From Rhizobium sp. BK650 (lineage in GTDB: Bacteria > Pseudomonadota > Alphaproteobacteria > Rhizobiales > Rhizobiaceae): a stretch of DNA of 64,000 nucleotides. The position numbers were made by a program, and so were the translations under genes. A model generated the notes under the pieces. It made no database searches. It was not told where the DNA came from and was given only the letters and a program-made list of their open reading frames with translations. Shown here in pieces: positions 18,440 to 26,654 of the stretch. The DNA lies in the NCBI RefSeq assembly GCF_014195325.1, contig NZ_JACIBK010000007.1:248001-312000 (forward strand), written 5' to 3'. Position 1 is the stretch's first letter; each line of letters opens with the position of its first letter.

Positions 18440-19411
18440 ATGGTCACCATTCTCGACACGATCAATCCCGACGTTAAGCGCGTGCGCCATCCGGAAAAGG
18501 CGCATCGCCCGGATACGGAAGTCCTGCGCAAGCCGGACTGGATCCGTGTGAAGGCGCCGACCTCGAAGGGCTATGCCGAGACTCGTTCGATCGTGAAGGA
18601 GCACAAGCTCGTTACCGTCTGCGAAGAGGCAGGCTGCCCGAATATCGGCGAGTGCTGGGACAAAAAGCACGCCACTTTCATGATCATGGGCGAGATCTGT
18701 ACGCGCGCCTGTGCCTTCTGCAATGTCGCGACCGGCAAGCCGAACGCGCTCGACATGGCCGAGCCGGAAAACGTCGCCAAGGCCGTCAAGCAGATGGGTC
18801 TGAGCCACGTTGTCATCACCTCCGTCGATCGTGACGATCTGGAAGACGGTGGCGCCGAGCACTTCGAAAAAGTGATCTGGGCAATCCGTGCCGCATCGCC
18901 GCTAACGACGATCGAAATCCTGACGCCAGACTTCCTGAAGAAGCCCGGTGCGCTGGAACGTGTCGTCGCCGCCAAGCCCGATGTCTTCAACCACAATATG
19001 GAAACCGTTGCTGGCAACTACCTGACGGTTCGCCCTGGCGCGCGCTATTTCCATTCCATCCGCCTGCTGCAGCGCGTCAAGGAACTCGACCCCACCATGT
19101 TCACCAAGTCCGGCATCATGGTCGGCCTCGGTGAGGAACGAAACGAGGTTCTCCAGCTCATGGACGATCTGCGCACCGCCGATGTCGACTTCCTGACAAT
19201 CGGTCAATATCTGCAGCCGACCCGCAAGCACCACAAGGTCGAAAGCTTCGTCACGCCCGAGGAGTTCAAGTCCTACGAGACGGTCGCCTACACCAAAGGC
19301 TTCCTCATGGTGGCTTCCAGCCCGCTGACCCGCTCCTCGCACCATGCCGGCGATGACTTCGCCCGGCTGAAAGCTGCGCGCGAGAAGAAGCTGCTGATGG
19401 CTGCAGAGTAA
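18440..19411 (+). CDS. lipA: Lipoyl synthase
   Basis: Radical-SAM enzyme inserting two sulfurs into protein-bound octanoyl chains to form the lipoyl cofactor. The 323-residue protein has the auxiliary cluster motif CEEAGCPNIGECW (C-x4-C-x5-C) and the radical-SAM cluster motif CTRACAFCNV (C-x3-C-x2-C). The conserved C-terminal Ser ligand lies in the SSPLTRSSHHAGDDF region. Placement after pdhABC-lpdA fits, since PdhB and PdhC both need lipoylation. A strong terminator follows. Confidence 0.98.
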   Translation: MVTILDTINPDVKRVRHPEKAHRPDTEVLRKPDWIRVKAPTSKGYAETRSIVKEHKLVTVCEEAGCPNIGECWDKKHATFMIMGEICTRACAFCNVATGKPNALDMAEPENVAKAVKQMGLSHVVITSVDRDDLEDGGAEHFEKVIWAIRAASPLTTIEILTPDFLKKPGALERVVAAKPDVFNHNMETVAGNYLTVRPGARYFHSIRLLQRVKELDPTMFTKSGIMVGLGEERNEVLQLMDDLRTADVDFLTIGQYLQPTRKHHKVESFVTPEEFKSYETVAYTKGFLMVASSPLTRSSHHAGDDFARLKAAREKKLLMAAE

Positions 19412-19433
19412 GAGCTTCCCTTTTTTTGATGGG

Positions 19434-19460
19434 ACCGCGGCGATTTCGCCGCGGTTTTTC
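19434..19460 (+). terminator. Rho-independent terminator of lipA
   Basis: Stem ACCGCGGCGA (19434-19443) / TCGCCGCGGT (19446-19455), followed by TTTTT. The innermost pairs open to give a four-base loop. Confidence 0.92.
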
Positions 19461-19568
19461 TTTGTGCGTTTCACTGTCATCATCAGGTCATACGAAGCAG
19501 TTAGCCAGCACGCCGCTCTTCGCCGTTAAGTCTGTCGCGAAGGCGATCCTGTTGAAAGCGAGCCTGCC

Positions 19569-20162
19569 ATGCATCAAGTGACGACGTCGCCTGAACCCAT
19601 TCGTGCGGTCTCTGTTGCCGACGCAGCCGATATCATCCCACGTGTCGAGCGCATAATGGTCATCGGCTGCTCGGGCGGCGGCAAGTCGACGCTTGCGCAG
19701 AAGCTGGCGAGCCATTTCAGCCTGACCTACCTCTCCATCGACCGCGATATTCTCTGGCTGCCGGGCTGGGTGGAGCGCAGCAAGGAGGAACAGCGCCAGC
19801 GGATTGTCGAAAGGATTGCTGGCGAACGCTGGATCATGGATGGTACCAATCCCTCCACTTTCGACATCCGCCTGCCTCGTACCGAGATCGTCATCTGGGT
19901 ACGGATGTCGCGCCTGCTTTGCGTCTGGGGCGTCATGACCCGCTGGCTGAAGCATATCGGCCGCACGCGTCCTGAAATGGCGCCGGGATGTATCGAGAAG
20001 GTCGACTGGCAGTTTCTGAAATTCATCTGGACCTTCGAGAGAAAGTTCTCGCCGCGCGTGACCGCAGCGATCGCTGCCCATGGGCCGCACGTGCCGGTTT
20101 TGCAGGTGAAATCCCGCCGCCAGATGCGCGCGCTTCTTGATCTTCTCGGTGTGCCGGCTTAA
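19569..20162 (+). CDS. P-loop NTPase, adenylate-kinase/topology-modulation-like
   Basis: A 197-residue soluble protein with a Walker A loop GCSGGGKS (residues 33-40) following a hydrophobic strand, RIMVIGCSGGGKST. A kinase-like lid follows (YLSIDRDILWLPGWVERSKEEQ) and a Walker-B-like TEIVIWVRMSR strand. The pattern matches small AAA/adenylate-kinase-like proteins annotated as topology modulation (FlaR-type) proteins. The real substrate is not known. It stands alone between the lipA terminator and the COQ10-like gene, nine bases from the latter, so those two are likely co-transcribed. Confidence 0.75.
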   Translation: MHQVTTSPEPIRAVSVADAADIIPRVERIMVIGCSGGGKSTLAQKLASHFSLTYLSIDRDILWLPGWVERSKEEQRQRIVERIAGERWIMDGTNPSTFDIRLPRTEIVIWVRMSRLLCVWGVMTRWLKHIGRTRPEMAPGCIEKVDWQFLKFIWTFERKFSPRVTAAIAAHGPHVPVLQVKSRRQMRALLDLLGVPA

Positions 20163-20171
20163 CTGCGCTTC

Positions 20172-20618
20172 ATGCCGCAATTCGAAACGCACCGCTCTGT
20201 CCCGCACACGCCCGATCAGATGTTCGACCTGGTGTCTGATGTCGAACGTTATCCGCAGTTTCTGCCGCTCTGCGAAGCCCTCGTTGTGAAGAACCGCAAG
20301 GAGCGTGCCGGTAAAGAACTGCTGATCGCCGACATGACGGTCGGTTACAAGGCGATCCGCGAAACCTTCACGACCCAGGTCTTGTTAAACAGGGCCGAGC
20401 GCATCATCGACGTCAAATATATCGACGGTCCATTCCGCTACCTCGACAACCGCTGGCGGTTCGTCGAGGAGGAAGGCGGCGGCTGCACGGTCGATTTCTT
20501 CATCGACTATGAGTTCAAGAGCCGCATTCTCGGCGCCCTTATGGGGTCGATGTTCGACAGGGCTTTCCGCATGTTCACGGAAGCCTTCGAAAAACGGGCA
20601 GCAGCGATCTACGGCTGA
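20172..20618 (+). CDS. COQ10/RatA-type START-domain protein
   Basis: A 148-residue single-domain protein of the polyketide-cyclase/START fold. Family marks are RSVPHTPDQMFDLVSDVERYPQFLPLCEA at the N terminus (first 20 residues of this block carry the YPxFLPxC pattern), KAIRETFTTQV in the middle, and the C-terminal helix SMFDRAFRMFTEAFEKRA. In mitochondria and proteobacteria these proteins bind ubiquinone or its intermediates; the E. coli relative RatA was reported to act on ribosome association. Ubiquinone chaperoning is the more probable role here. It ends three bases from a convergent small gene. Confidence 0.85.
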   Translation: MPQFETHRSVPHTPDQMFDLVSDVERYPQFLPLCEALVVKNRKERAGKELLIADMTVGYKAIRETFTTQVLLNRAERIIDVKYIDGPFRYLDNRWRFVEEEGGGCTVDFFIDYEFKSRILGALMGSMFDRAFRMFTEAFEKRAAAIYG

Positions 20619-20621
20619 CAG

Positions 20622-20927
20622 TCAGCGATCGATGAAATGATCGAAGGGGCGATTCGCAGGATAGGCGTATGCGCCACGATCGGTGAATCCGTAGCGATAG
20701 AGGCAGCCCCTAAGCGCCGCGTTGTAGATCAGGCCGTAAATGTCAGGCGAGCCGCGCTTGCCCATGGCTTCCGGCTCGCAGCGGCCGAGCGCATGGTCGT
20801 ACTTGCGCAGCAGAACGGGATCGGAATCCACCCGCACGCCGCCATAGACCTGATAGTTGGATGGTGCCTCAGCCGCCGAAACGCAACCGAGGCTCAATAC
20901 GACTCCGATGCAAGCGAAATATCTCAT
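20622..20927 (-). CDS. Small exported protein of unknown function
   Basis: A 101-residue protein with an N-terminal signal sequence (MRYFACIGVVLSLGCVSAAEA). Either signal peptidase I cleaves after AEA, or the Cys of LSLGC is a weak lipoprotein site. The mature part has four cysteines/aromatics in ALGRCEPEAMGKRG and YNAALRGCLYRYGF, suggesting one disulfide in the periplasm. I recognise no domain. It is convergent with the COQ10-like gene and may be co-transcribed with the upstream CinA-like gene on the same strand. Confidence 0.7.
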   Translation of the reverse strand: MRYFACIGVVLSLGCVSAAEAPSNYQVYGGVRVDSDPVLLRKYDHALGRCEPEAMGKRGSPDIYGLIYNAALRGCLYRYGFTDRGAYAYPANRPFDHFIDR

Positions 20928-21001
20928 TTGACTGGTCCCTCAAAACCGGCTGTAGACGCGGCAGAAACTGAGATTTCTGCCTTTGGTTCCCTCACTCAAA
21001 G

Positions 21002-21496
21002 TCACGCGATTTCAACAAGCATTTCAAGCGCTGTTCGGATCGTTGCTAACCGAACTTCTGTGCGGCCGACATCTCCGTAAAACATCCTGCTGTGGACAAG
21101 CTTACCTGAGCGTGACTTTGCTGCAAGATGCACCAGGCCGACAGGCTTTTCCGGCGATCCGCCAGTGGGGCCGGCGACCCCCGTGACGGCAACCGCAAGG
21201 TCTGCTCGTGAGCGGAAGAGGGCGCCATGAACCATCTGCCGCGCCGTTTCCTCCGAGACTGCTCCGAACCGGGCAAGCGTTTCCTCCTGCACGCCGAGCA
21301 TCTGGATCTTAGCCACGTTCGTATAGGTGACGAAACCGCGGTCGACCACGGCGGACGATCCCGATATTTCCGTCAATGCGCCGGCAATCAGCCCGCCGGT
21401 GCAGGATTCCGCCGTCGAGACCATCAGACCCGCAACCGTGAAATCGCGGATGATGCCTTCCGCCATCGCGGTGATATCTGCGGGAAACAGGCTCAC
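21002..21496 (-). CDS. CinA C-terminal-domain protein (nicotinamide-nucleotide amidase type)
   Basis: A 164-residue stand-alone CinA C-terminal domain, the PncC type that deamidates nicotinamide mononucleotide in NAD recycling. Seen: STAESCTGGLIAGALTEISG, VVDRGFVTYTNVAK, and AVAVTGVAGPTGGSPEKPVG. These contain the Ser/Tyr/Lys region expected for activity. The N-terminal MoCF-like domain of full CinA is absent, as in E. coli YgaD. The start overlaps the end of ispDF by four bases, so translation is coupled to that gene. Confidence 0.88.
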   Translation of the reverse strand: MSLFPADITAMAEGIIRDFTVAGLMVSTAESCTGGLIAGALTEISGSSAVVDRGFVTYTNVAKIQMLGVQEETLARFGAVSEETARQMVHGALFRSRADLAVAVTGVAGPTGGSPEKPVGLVHLAAKSRSGKLVHSRMFYGDVGRTEVRLATIRTALEMLVEIA

Positions 21497-22713
21497 CGCT
21501 TGGTACCTCTATAGACGACGGTAGCGGTCGCAATCGCTGCGATGCCTTCGCGACGACCGACGAAACCGATCTTCTCGTTGGTGGTCGCCTTCACCGAGCA
21601 GCGCTCGATGTCGATGCCGAGGAATTCGGAGAGATTGGCGCGCATGGCGTTGCGGTGAGGGCCGACCTTCGGCGCTTCTGCAATCAGCGAGACATCTGCA
21701 TTGGTGATCGTGCCGCCGTGGTCGCGTACGATCTTTGCCGCATGTTCGATGAAGATGCGGGAAGCCGCCCCCTTCCATTGCGGATCGGACGGCGGGAAAT
21801 GGTCGCCGATATCGCCGGCGCCGCAGGTAGCCAGCAGCGCATCCGTCAGCGCATGCAGCGCGACGTCGGCATCCGAATGGCCCTTGAGCTTCTGGTCGTG
21901 CGGAATAAAGACACCGCAGAGCGTTACGCCGTCACCGGGCTCGAGTTGATGCACGTCATAGCCGTTGCCGGTGCGCACATCGGGAATACGGGCGCCCGAG
22001 AGCTTGTCGTCCGCCATGGCAATATCGCTCCTGACCGTCAGCTTCACATTTGTCGCCGCGCCCTCGATGATGGTCACTGGAATGCCGAGCCATTCGGCAA
22101 TGGAGGCATCATCGGTGAAATCCGTCCGGCCGCTTGCCGCTGCTTTCTCATGCGCTTGGAGGATCGTGGCAAAATCGAAAGATTGCGGCGTCTGGGCTGC
22201 ATAGAGCTGGTTGCGTGGAATGGTCTTGACCACGGTTCCGTCGCTGCCTGCCTGCTTCAGCGTATCGGCAACCGGGATTGCAGGCAGGACCGCGGGTGCG
22301 CCGGCCGAAAGCATGTCGGCGATCCGGTCGAGAAGCTGATGATCGAAGAAGGGGCGCACGGCGTCATGGATCAGCACATGGCTGACGCCCTTATCCCGAA
22401 GGTGCCGAAGACCGGCCAGCACCGACTGCTGTCGGGTCGCGCCACCGTGGACCGTCTCGATCGGCGTTGCGGAGATAATGTGCCGGGATGCTCTGTCAAA
22501 AAGCACCGCATCATCCGGGTGGATGACGACGACGATGTGTTTCGCCGGCTCCCATGTCATGAAGTTTTCAAGCGTATGGACGATAACCGGCTTGCCGCCG
22601 ACCATCCGGTATTGCTTGGGGCCTTCCTCGTGCGATCCGGCACGTTCGCCGCGGCCTGCCGCAACGACGACAATTCCAGCCGATATCGGTTGCTTACTAT
22701 GCATTTGCAGCAT
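21493..22713 (-). CDS. ispDF: Bifunctional IspD/IspF (MEP-pathway isoprenoid synthesis)
   Basis: Fusion of 4-diphosphocytidyl-2-C-methylerythritol synthase and MEcPP synthase. Residues 1 to about 240 form the IspD domain (VVVAAGRGERAGS nucleotide loop, LIHDAVRPFFD, AAQTPQSFDF). Residues about 245-406 form IspF, with the zinc-binding TGNGYDVHQL and LKGHSDADVALHALTDALL and the trimer tail ATTNEKIGFVGRREGIAAIA. The fusion is typical of alphaproteobacteria. ATG 22713 is used; another in-frame ATG at 22704 is possible. It is divergent from dusB with 144 bases between. Confidence 0.97.
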   Translation of the reverse strand: MLQMHSKQPISAGIVVVAAGRGERAGSHEEGPKQYRMVGGKPVIVHTLENFMTWEPAKHIVVVIHPDDAVLFDRASRHIISATPIETVHGGATRQQSVLAGLRHLRDKGVSHVLIHDAVRPFFDHQLLDRIADMLSAGAPAVLPAIPVADTLKQAGSDGTVVKTIPRNQLYAAQTPQSFDFATILQAHEKAAASGRTDFTDDASIAEWLGIPVTIIEGAATNVKLTVRSDIAMADDKLSGARIPDVRTGNGYDVHQLEPGDGVTLCGVFIPHDQKLKGHSDADVALHALTDALLATCGAGDIGDHFPPSDPQWKGAASRIFIEHAAKIVRDHGGTITNADVSLIAEAPKVGPHRNAMRANLSEFLGIDIERCSVKATTNEKIGFVGRREGIAAIATATVVYRGTKR

Positions 22714-22857
22714 AAATCCCTGAAATATGCGGAATGGATGTCAGTTGCTCTATCGTCTTGCTCGGCCCTTTTCCAGCATCTGCCCAAAAAATATCAATTC
22801 GGGCTCGACCCTCTTGGCAAGTCACAGATCTATGGCTAAAAATAATGCAGTTACCCA

Positions 22858-23874
22858 GTGTGCCTGAAAGATAATCATTTGATTTCCAAGGACCTCGCAA
22901 CGCCTTTTCGAGTCGGCTCTGTATCCGTGCGGAACCGCGTTGTGCTTGCACCGATGTCCGGCGTCACGGATATGCCATTCCGCGAACTCGCATGGCGCTA
23001 CGGCGCAGGCCTGGTCGTCACGGAGATGGTGGCAAGCCGGGAGCTGGTAAACGATACTGCCGAATCTTGGGCGCGCCTGCGCGATGCCGGTTTCCGCCCG
23101 CATATGGTGCAGCTCGCCGGCCGTGAGGCGTACTGGATGGCCGAAGCTGCGAAAATCGCGGCTGGTCATGGCGCCGACATTATCGATATCAATATGGGCT
23201 GCCCGGCCAAGAAGGTTATTGGTGGCTATTCCGGTTCGGCGCTGATGCGCGATCCCGATCATGCGCTCGAACTCATCGAGGCGACGGTCAAGGCGGTTGA
23301 TATCCCGGTGACCCTGAAGATGCGGCTCGGCTGGGATGAGAATTCCGTTAACGCTCCACATATTGCCAAGCGTGCCGAACAGGCGGGCGTTCAGCTCATC
23401 ACCATCCATGGCCGCACCCGCATGCAGTTCTATACGGGCAGGGCCGACTGGGATGCGATCCGTCCCGTGCGCGATGTCATTTCTGTGCCGCTGATTGCCA
23501 ATGGAGATGTGGAAACGGCTGAAGATGCGCAGGAGATCCTGCGCCGCTCGGGCGCCGATGCCGTCATGATCGGCCGTAGTTGTCAGGGCAGGCCCTGGCA
23601 TGCCGGCGTTCTCTCGGGCGCTCGCGAACCATTGCGCGTGGAGATCGCGGCGATCGCCGTCGAGCACTACCGGATGATGCTGGAATTCTATGGCGAGGAC
23701 GTTGCCATCAGGCACGCTCGCAAACATCTCGGCTGGTATCTGGAGCGATTCGCGCCGGACCTGCCGGGTGAACATAAGGCTGCGATCATGACATCGCGCG
23801 ATCCTGACGATGTCATTGCCCGCTTCGGCGATGCAATGGCGGCAGGTGAAGGGGAACAGCGGGAGGCGGCATGA
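22858..23874 (+). CDS. dusB: tRNA-dihydrouridine synthase DusB (NifR3)
   Basis: FMN enzyme reducing uridines to dihydrouridine in tRNA. The 338-residue barrel has LAPMSGVTDMPFRELAWRYG, the catalytic Cys in NMGCPAKKVIGGYSGSALM, and the RNA-binding-type ITIHGRTRMQFYTG. The GTG start at 22858 is weakly supported; a TTG at 22879 in frame has a better-placed GAAAG. It heads the nifR3-ntrB-ntrC operon first described in Rhodobacter and rhizobia, and its stop overlaps ntrB (ATGA). Confidence 0.95.
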   Translation: MCLKDNHLISKDLATPFRVGSVSVRNRVVLAPMSGVTDMPFRELAWRYGAGLVVTEMVASRELVNDTAESWARLRDAGFRPHMVQLAGREAYWMAEAAKIAAGHGADIIDINMGCPAKKVIGGYSGSALMRDPDHALELIEATVKAVDIPVTLKMRLGWDENSVNAPHIAKRAEQAGVQLITIHGRTRMQFYTGRADWDAIRPVRDVISVPLIANGDVETAEDAQEILRRSGADAVMIGRSCQGRPWHAGVLSGAREPLRVEIAAIAVEHYRMMLEFYGEDVAIRHARKHLGWYLERFAPDLPGEHKAAIMTSRDPDDVIARFGDAMAAGEGEQREAA

Positions 23875-25025
23875 GCACGGATGGCACACCTTCTCCCGAG
23901 AATGCAGTCAATGCCGTCGCGATGTCGGTGCTGAACGCCATCCAGAACCCGGTTGTCATGGTGGATGAGGGTGGTTTCATCGCCTTTGCGAATTGGGAAG
24001 CCGAAGCCTTCTTCGGTGCCAGCGCCGCGCATCTTTCCCGCTATCGCATCTCGACCTTCATTCCCTTCGGTAGTCCGCTTCTGGCATTGATCGACCAGGT
24101 GCGCGAACGTAAGGGCCCGGTCAATGAATACCGGGTGGACCTGAGCTCCCCACGTCTCGGCCAGGACAAGCTCGTCGATATCTACGTCGCTCCCGTCGTT
24201 ACTGAACCGGGTTCCGTTGTTGTCGTCTTCCAGGAACGGTCGATGGCAGACAAGATCGACCGGCAGCTGACGCACCGCGCAGCAGCTCGTTCAGTGACTG
24301 GCTTGGCTTCCATGCTGGCGCATGAGATCAAGAACCCGCTTTCCGGTATCCGCGGCGCTGCCCAGCTTCTCGAACAGTCCGTGGTCGACGACGACCGTGC
24401 CTTGACCCGGCTGATCTGCGACGAGACAGACCGCATCGTCTCGCTGGTCGATCGCATGGAAGTCTTTTCCGATGAGCGCCCGGTTGACCGCGTGCCCGTC
24501 AACATTCATTCCGTGCTCGATCATGTAAAGGCCGTCGCCAAGGCAGGCTTTGCCCGCAATATCCGCATGACGGAGAATTACGATCCGTCGCTGCCCGCCG
24601 TCTACGCCAATCGCGATCAGCTCGTGCAGGTTTTCCTCAATCTGGTGAAGAATGCAGCCGAAGCGGTCGGTGATCGTCCCGATGGTGAAATCATCCTGAC
24701 GACGGCTTACCGCCCCGGCATCCGTCTTTCGGTCGCTGGCACGCGTGAGAAAATCTCGCTGCCGCTGGAATTCTGCGTCATCGATAACGGTCCCGGCGTG
24801 CCGACGGACCTGCTGCCGCATCTTTTCGACCCGTTCATCACCACCAAGACGAATGGCAGTGGTCTCGGCCTTGCCCTCGTTGCCAAGATCATCGGCGATC
24901 ACGGCGGCATCATCGAATGCGACAGCCTGAACAACCGCACGATTTTTCGCGTCCTCATGCCGGCATCCAAGGATGCCTCGCTTGATGATGCCGGTATTGC
25001 AAGCTCGACAGGACCCAATAGATGA
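23871..25025 (+). CDS. ntrB: Nitrogen regulation sensor kinase NtrB (GlnL)
   Basis: Soluble histidine kinase/phosphatase that sets NtrC phosphorylation under PII control. The 384 residues comprise an N-terminal PAS domain (VVMVDEGGFIAFANWEAEAFF), a HisKA helix with His151 in MLAHEIKNPLSGIRG, and a HATPase domain with the N box NLVKNAAEAV, G1 box VIDNGPGVP and G2 box GSGLGLALVAK. No membrane segment is seen. ATGA overlaps at both ends show coupling to dusB and ntrC. Confidence 0.97.
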   Translation: MSTDGTPSPENAVNAVAMSVLNAIQNPVVMVDEGGFIAFANWEAEAFFGASAAHLSRYRISTFIPFGSPLLALIDQVRERKGPVNEYRVDLSSPRLGQDKLVDIYVAPVVTEPGSVVVVFQERSMADKIDRQLTHRAAARSVTGLASMLAHEIKNPLSGIRGAAQLLEQSVVDDDRALTRLICDETDRIVSLVDRMEVFSDERPVDRVPVNIHSVLDHVKAVAKAGFARNIRMTENYDPSLPAVYANRDQLVQVFLNLVKNAAEAVGDRPDGEIILTTAYRPGIRLSVAGTREKISLPLEFCVIDNGPGVPTDLLPHLFDPFITTKTNGSGLGLALVAKIIGDHGGIIECDSLNNRTIFRVLMPASKDASLDDAGIASSTGPNR

Positions 25026-26473
25026 CAGCCACGATCCTCGTTGCAGATGACGATGCGGCCATCCGCACGGTGCTCAATCAGGCCTTGAGCCGCGCCGGTT
25101 ATGATGTGCGCATTACCTCCAATGCCGCGACGCTGTGGCGTTGGGTTTCGGCCGGCGAGGGCGATCTCGTCGTAACCGACGTTGTCATGCCCGATGAAAA
25201 TGCTTTCGATCTTCTGCCTCGCATTAAGAAGGCGCGGCCGGAACTGCCGGTCCTCGTAATGAGCGCGCAGAATACCTTCATGACGGCGATCAAGGCCTCC
25301 GAAAAGGGCGCTTATGACTACTTGCCGAAACCCTTCGACTTGACCGAGCTGATCGGGATCATCGGCCGCGCGCTCGCCGAGCCGAAGAAGAAGCCTGCCA
25401 AACTCGACGAGGATATGCAGGACGGTATGCCGCTTGTCGGTCGCTCCGCCGCCATGCAGGAAATCTACCGCGTTCTCGCCCGCCTCATGCAGACCGATCT
25501 GACGCTGATGATCACCGGCGAATCCGGTACCGGCAAAGAGCTCGTCGCCCGCGCGCTGCACGACTACGGCAAACGCCGCAACGGACCCTTCGTCGCCATC
25601 AATATGGCCGCCATCCCGCGTGACCTTATCGAATCCGAACTCTTCGGCCACGAAAAGGGCGCCTTTACCGGTGCGCAGACGCGCTCCACCGGCCGTTTTG
25701 AACAGGCCGAAGGTGGCACGCTTTTCCTCGATGAAATCGGCGACATGCCGATGGATGCCCAGACGCGTCTTCTGCGCGTGCTGCAGCAGGGCGAATACAC
25801 CACCGTTGGCGGACGTACACCGATCCGCACCGATGTGCGCATCGTCGCTGCGACTAATAAGGATTTGAAGCAGGCCATTAATCAGGGCCTCTTCCGCGAA
25901 GATCTCTATTATCGCCTCAACGTCGTGCCGTTGCGTCTGCCACCGTTGCGAGACCGCGCCGAGGACATCCCGGATCTCGTTCGCCATTTCGTCCAGCAGG
26001 CCGAAAAGGAAGGCCTCGGTTCCAAACGCTTCGATCAGGAGGCGCTGGAACTGATGAAGGCCTATGCCTGGCCGGGCAACGTGCGTGAGCTCGAAAACCT
26101 CATTCGCCGCCTGATGGCGCTTTATCCACAGGATGTCATCACCCGCGAGATCATTGATGCCGAGCTACGCTCCGATGTTCCCGACAGCCCGATCGACAAG
26201 GGTCCGATCCGCAGTGGGACGATGACAATTGCCCAGGCGGTCGAAGAGAATATGCGCACCTATTTTGCAAGTTTCGGCGAAAATCTGCCGCCGCCCGGCC
26301 TTTATGACCGTGTACTGACGGAAATGGAATATCCGTTAATACTTGCGGCATTGACGGCGACCCGCGGCAACCAGATCAAGGCTGCCGATTTGCTGGGCCT
26401 GAACCGCAATACGTTGCGCAAAAAGATCCGCGAACTCGGCGTTTCCGTCTACAGAAGCTCGCGCACTGCCTGA
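25022..26473 (+). CDS. ntrC: Nitrogen response regulator NtrC (GlnG)
   Basis: Sigma-54-dependent activator of nitrogen-scavenging genes. The 483 residues form a receiver domain (phospho-acceptor Asp53 in VVTDVVMPDEN), a AAA+ domain (Walker A GESGTGKE at 166-173, sigma-54 contact loop GAFTGA at 213-218, Walker B GGTLFLDEIGDMP, R-finger region VPLRLPPLRDR), and a C-terminal Fis-type helix-turn-helix (KAADLLGLNRNTLRKKI). All activator parts are intact, in contrast to ntrX downstream. It is translationally coupled to ntrB. Confidence 0.98.
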   Translation: MTATILVADDDAAIRTVLNQALSRAGYDVRITSNAATLWRWVSAGEGDLVVTDVVMPDENAFDLLPRIKKARPELPVLVMSAQNTFMTAIKASEKGAYDYLPKPFDLTELIGIIGRALAEPKKKPAKLDEDMQDGMPLVGRSAAMQEIYRVLARLMQTDLTLMITGESGTGKELVARALHDYGKRRNGPFVAINMAAIPRDLIESELFGHEKGAFTGAQTRSTGRFEQAEGGTLFLDEIGDMPMDAQTRLLRVLQQGEYTTVGGRTPIRTDVRIVAATNKDLKQAINQGLFREDLYYRLNVVPLRLPPLRDRAEDIPDLVRHFVQQAEKEGLGSKRFDQEALELMKAYAWPGNVRELENLIRRLMALYPQDVITREIIDAELRSDVPDSPIDKGPIRSGTMTIAQAVEENMRTYFASFGENLPPPGLYDRVLTEMEYPLILAALTATRGNQIKAADLLGLNRNTLRKKIRELGVSVYRSSRTA

Positions 26474-26654
26474 TCGTCGACCTTGACATTGTGGCAGACG
26501 GCGTTGCATTTTCGCCACAATGCGTTGCTTAAAGGTCACGCATAGGGTTGGATATTCGCCCCACGATTAAGTCGTTTGGACGCCGGTTTTCGCAAACCGA
26601 TGCTGTTCGATTTCTCGTCGGGCTTGGCGGCAATGCCGTGCGAAGAGAGGTTGA
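26474..26654 (+). promoter_or_regulatory. Intergenic region ntrC-ntrY with promoter-like elements
   Basis: This 181-base gap is the only sizeable break in the dusB-ntrX run. It holds a TTGACA at 26483-26488, usable as a sigma-70 -35 box, though no good -10 follows at 17 bases. From 26492 the bases read TGGCAGACGGCGTTGCA, which resembles a sigma-54 promoter but has 11 instead of 10 bases between GG and GC. Either suggests a separate promoter for ntrYX. No terminator is visible. Confidence 0.4.
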
